From NCBI GenBank assembly GCA_019689615.1, contig JADGHD010000279.1:1-6660 (forward strand): 6,660 nt of DNA. The letters are read 5' to 3'. The translations under genes were made by a program, and so were the position numbers. Position 1 is the first letter of the stretch; each line of letters starts with the position of its first letter. Below, one piece after another: positions 5,628 to 6,660 of the stretch. This DNA comes from Frankia sp. (GTDB lineage Bacteria; Actinomycetota; Actinomycetes; Frankiales; Frankiaceae). Below the pieces are notes generated by a model. It ran no database searches. It was not told where the DNA came from and saw only the letters and a list, made by a program, of their open reading frames with translations.

Positions 5628-6538
5628 GTCGCCCGCTCCGGCGCCGGCGGGACGAAAATGGCCTGGGCCTCGACCGAGCGGAAGACGTCGTTCGCCATCG
5701 GCTGGCGCAGCTCCTCGGCCAGGTGGCCGAGGAGGCCGGCGCAGCGGGCCAGCAGGACGACCCCGCGGGCCAGCTCCAGCGGGATGCCGATGTCGGCCAG
5801 GGCGGCCCCGCAGGCGCCAGCGCCGTTGAGCGGCAGCGCCCGGCCGAGGACGGTGGGCGCGACCCGGCCGACCGCCTCGAACAGCGCGAGGTGCGGCCCG
5901 TACTGGCCTTCCTCCCGGGCGATCCGGATGATCACCGGCGTCCTCGGGTCGCCCTTCTTGTGCAGGTGGTGGCCGAGGCCGGGGACGAAGCCGCCGGCCG
6001 CGCGCCGGGCCCGTACGGCCGCGGCGGCCAGCGCGTCCCAGCCGGCGTCGTCGTCCGGGAGGCTGCCGCCGTCGGCGTGGGCCGCGTCGAGGGCCTCGCG
6101 CAGGAAGCGGGCGGTGTCCTCGGTGACGCCGAGGAACCGGGAGCCGCCGCCGAGCAGGCCCGCGGCCAGCGCCCCCTGGATGGCCTCCGGCGCGGACAGG
6201 TAGGTGAGCCGGGCGGCGATGGCGGTCGGGGTGAAGCCGTGGTCGGCGAGCGCGACCAGCACGGTCTCGAAGACCCGGGACTGGCCGGGGGTCGGCGCGC
6301 GCAGCGTGACCAGCTCGTAGGCGAGGTCGGCGAAGCTGACCCGGCCGAGCAGCGCGCCGGCGAGGTCGCGGCCGAACAGCGAGATGGTCTCGACGGTGGA
6401 GACCCCGAGCGAGGTCGGGTATCCCCCGGTCCCAGCCCTGCCGGTGGCGCTGGCCCCGTTGCTGCTGTTGCCCATCTGTCGCGACACCGTTCCCTTCGGC
6501 TCGGGTGGGGCTGGGTGGTTGCCGGCGGCGCCGCTCAC
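5624..6538 (-). CDS. Citrate-synthase-like protein, citryl-CoA lyase family
   Basis: A 304-residue soluble protein, shorter than ordinary citrate synthases (about 370-430). The fold signature is clear: GRDLAG (56-61), ADHGFTPTAIAARLTY (98-113) with His100 at the first catalytic histidine, PGLGHHLHKKGDPR (186-199) with His190 at the second, and GIPLELARGVVLLARCAGLLGHLAEE in the C-terminal helices. LPLNGAGACG (235-244) aligns with the PNVDFYSG segment of citrate synthases and places Ala240 where the catalytic Asp should be. Proteins of this type are usually annotated citryl-CoA lyase and often lie beside a CaiB-type CoA transferase, as here; true substrate unknown. Three starts are possible: GTG 6538 (overlaps the upstream stop), GTG 6487 (AAGGGA 3-5 bases upstream) and ATG 6475. 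The first 35 or so residues are low-complexity, so a later start is quite possible. Confidence 0.85.
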   Translation of the reverse strand: MSGAAGNHPAPPEPKGTVSRQMGNSSNGASATGRAGTGGYPTSLGVSTVETISLFGRDLAGALLGRVSFADLAYELVTLRAPTPGQSRVFETVLVALADHGFTPTAIAARLTYLSAPEAIQGALAAGLLGGGSRFLGVTEDTARFLREALDAAHADGGSLPDDDAGWDALAAAAVRARRAAGGFVPGLGHHLHKKGDPRTPVIIRIAREEGQYGPHLALFEAVGRVAPTVLGRALPLNGAGACGAALADIGIPLELARGVVLLARCAGLLGHLAEELRQPMANDVFRSVEAQAIFVPPAPERAT

Positions 6539-6651
6539 CCGGAGGCGGCCGTGGCCGACGCGGCGCTCCTGGCCGGCAGGCCGAGCCAGGCGCGGATCTC
6601 CTCGCCGTGCGCGCCCAGGGCCGGCGGGGGGAGCTCGTGGCCGTTCAGATA
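6535..6651 (-). pseudogene. 3' remnant of a CaiB/BaiF-family CoA transferase
   Basis: On the minus strand the frame ending in TGA at 6535-6537 reads NGHELPPPALGAHGEEIRAW followed by LGLPA and an Ala/Ser-rich tail. The pattern PPPALG-x-H-x-E-E-I-x-x-x-LGL is the usual C-terminal end of family III CoA transferases, which move CoA between carboxylic acids. Going upstream, the frame meets TAA (6652-6654) just before the codons TAT CTG AAC, so only about 36 codons remain and no start codon is available. The other minus frames do not restore the protein. The break coincides with a sudden AT-rich run at 6647-6660. Its TGA overlaps the GTG at 6538 of the next gene, so it was probably the preceding gene of the operon. 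The short length limits certainty. Confidence 0.6.
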
Positions 6652-6660
6652 TTAAAATCA
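6647..6660. other. AT-rich edge that breaks the CoA transferase frame
   Basis: The last 14 bases (AGATATTAAAATCA) contain only two G/C bases, in a window where almost every other 14-base stretch is mostly G/C. They introduce TAA and TGA into the CoA transferase frame. They could be the end of an inserted element, a rearrangement point, or a contig-end or adapter artefact. Too little is visible to say which; no inverted-repeat end or target duplication can be tested without the flanking sequence. Confidence 0.5.

Noticed and set aside
5304..6655. Plus-strand open frames opposite the dioxygenase and lyase genes
   Set aside because: Overlap convincingly coding minus-strand genes and show no motifs; third-position GC bias explains their openness.
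1..6660. CRISPR arrays, tRNA/rRNA genes and complete insertion sequences
   Set aside because: No regularly spaced repeats, no cloverleaf or rRNA-like segments and no transposase motifs were seen on either strand.

Overview
The window is very GC-rich (roughly three quarters G+C by eye), with GTG starts, Ala/Pro/Gly-rich linkers and Streptomyces-like promoter hexamers. This points to a high-GC actinomycete. A Frankia-like genome is plausible from the gene set, but I could not verify that. Five protein genes are well supported, one 3' gene remnant lies at the right edge, and a gene-poor stretch lies at the left edge.

Left half (1-3866): a polar amino acid ABC transporter ATPase (GluA/GlnQ type, minus strand, 403-1218) is divergent from a two-component system on the plus strand: an OmpR-type response regulator (1551-2393) and a sensor histidine kinase (2400-3866). 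This matches the GluR-GluK / gluABCD layout known from Streptomyces coelicolor, where the two-component system senses extracellular glutamate and controls the divergent uptake operon from the shared intergenic region. Here that region is 1219-1550 and holds candidate promoters for both directions plus repeats that could be operators. The substrate-binding protein and permeases expected after gluA are not recognisable in positions 1-402. That stretch holds two strong hairpins and only a doubtful GTG-started partial ORF.

Right half (3883-6660): an apparent minus-strand operon, read right to left. It contains the last 36 or so codons of a CaiB/BaiF-type CoA transferase, a citrate-synthase-like citryl-CoA lyase family protein, a shortened intradiol (hydroxyquinol 1,2-dioxygenase-type) protein, and a Bcr/CflA-type MFS drug exporter. 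Each stop codon overlaps the next possible GTG start in the pattern GTGA, suggesting translational coupling. The operon converges on the histidine kinase gene with only 16 bases between the two stop codons.

Most notable observations: (1) the dioxygenase keeps its N-terminal helical part and its C-terminal part with the two iron-binding histidines, but the middle, including both tyrosine iron ligands, is missing in frame. The gene is still coupled to its neighbours. (2) The CoA transferase reading frame is cut off at about position 6648 by a short AT-rich sequence unlike the rest of the window, which looks like an insertion, rearrangement or assembly junction. (3) The lyase-family protein keeps both citrate-synthase histidines but appears to have Ala where the catalytic Asp should be. 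I did not find evidence for a wholly new system. The window is mainly ordinary accessory metabolism with signs of gene decay or rearrangement at the right.
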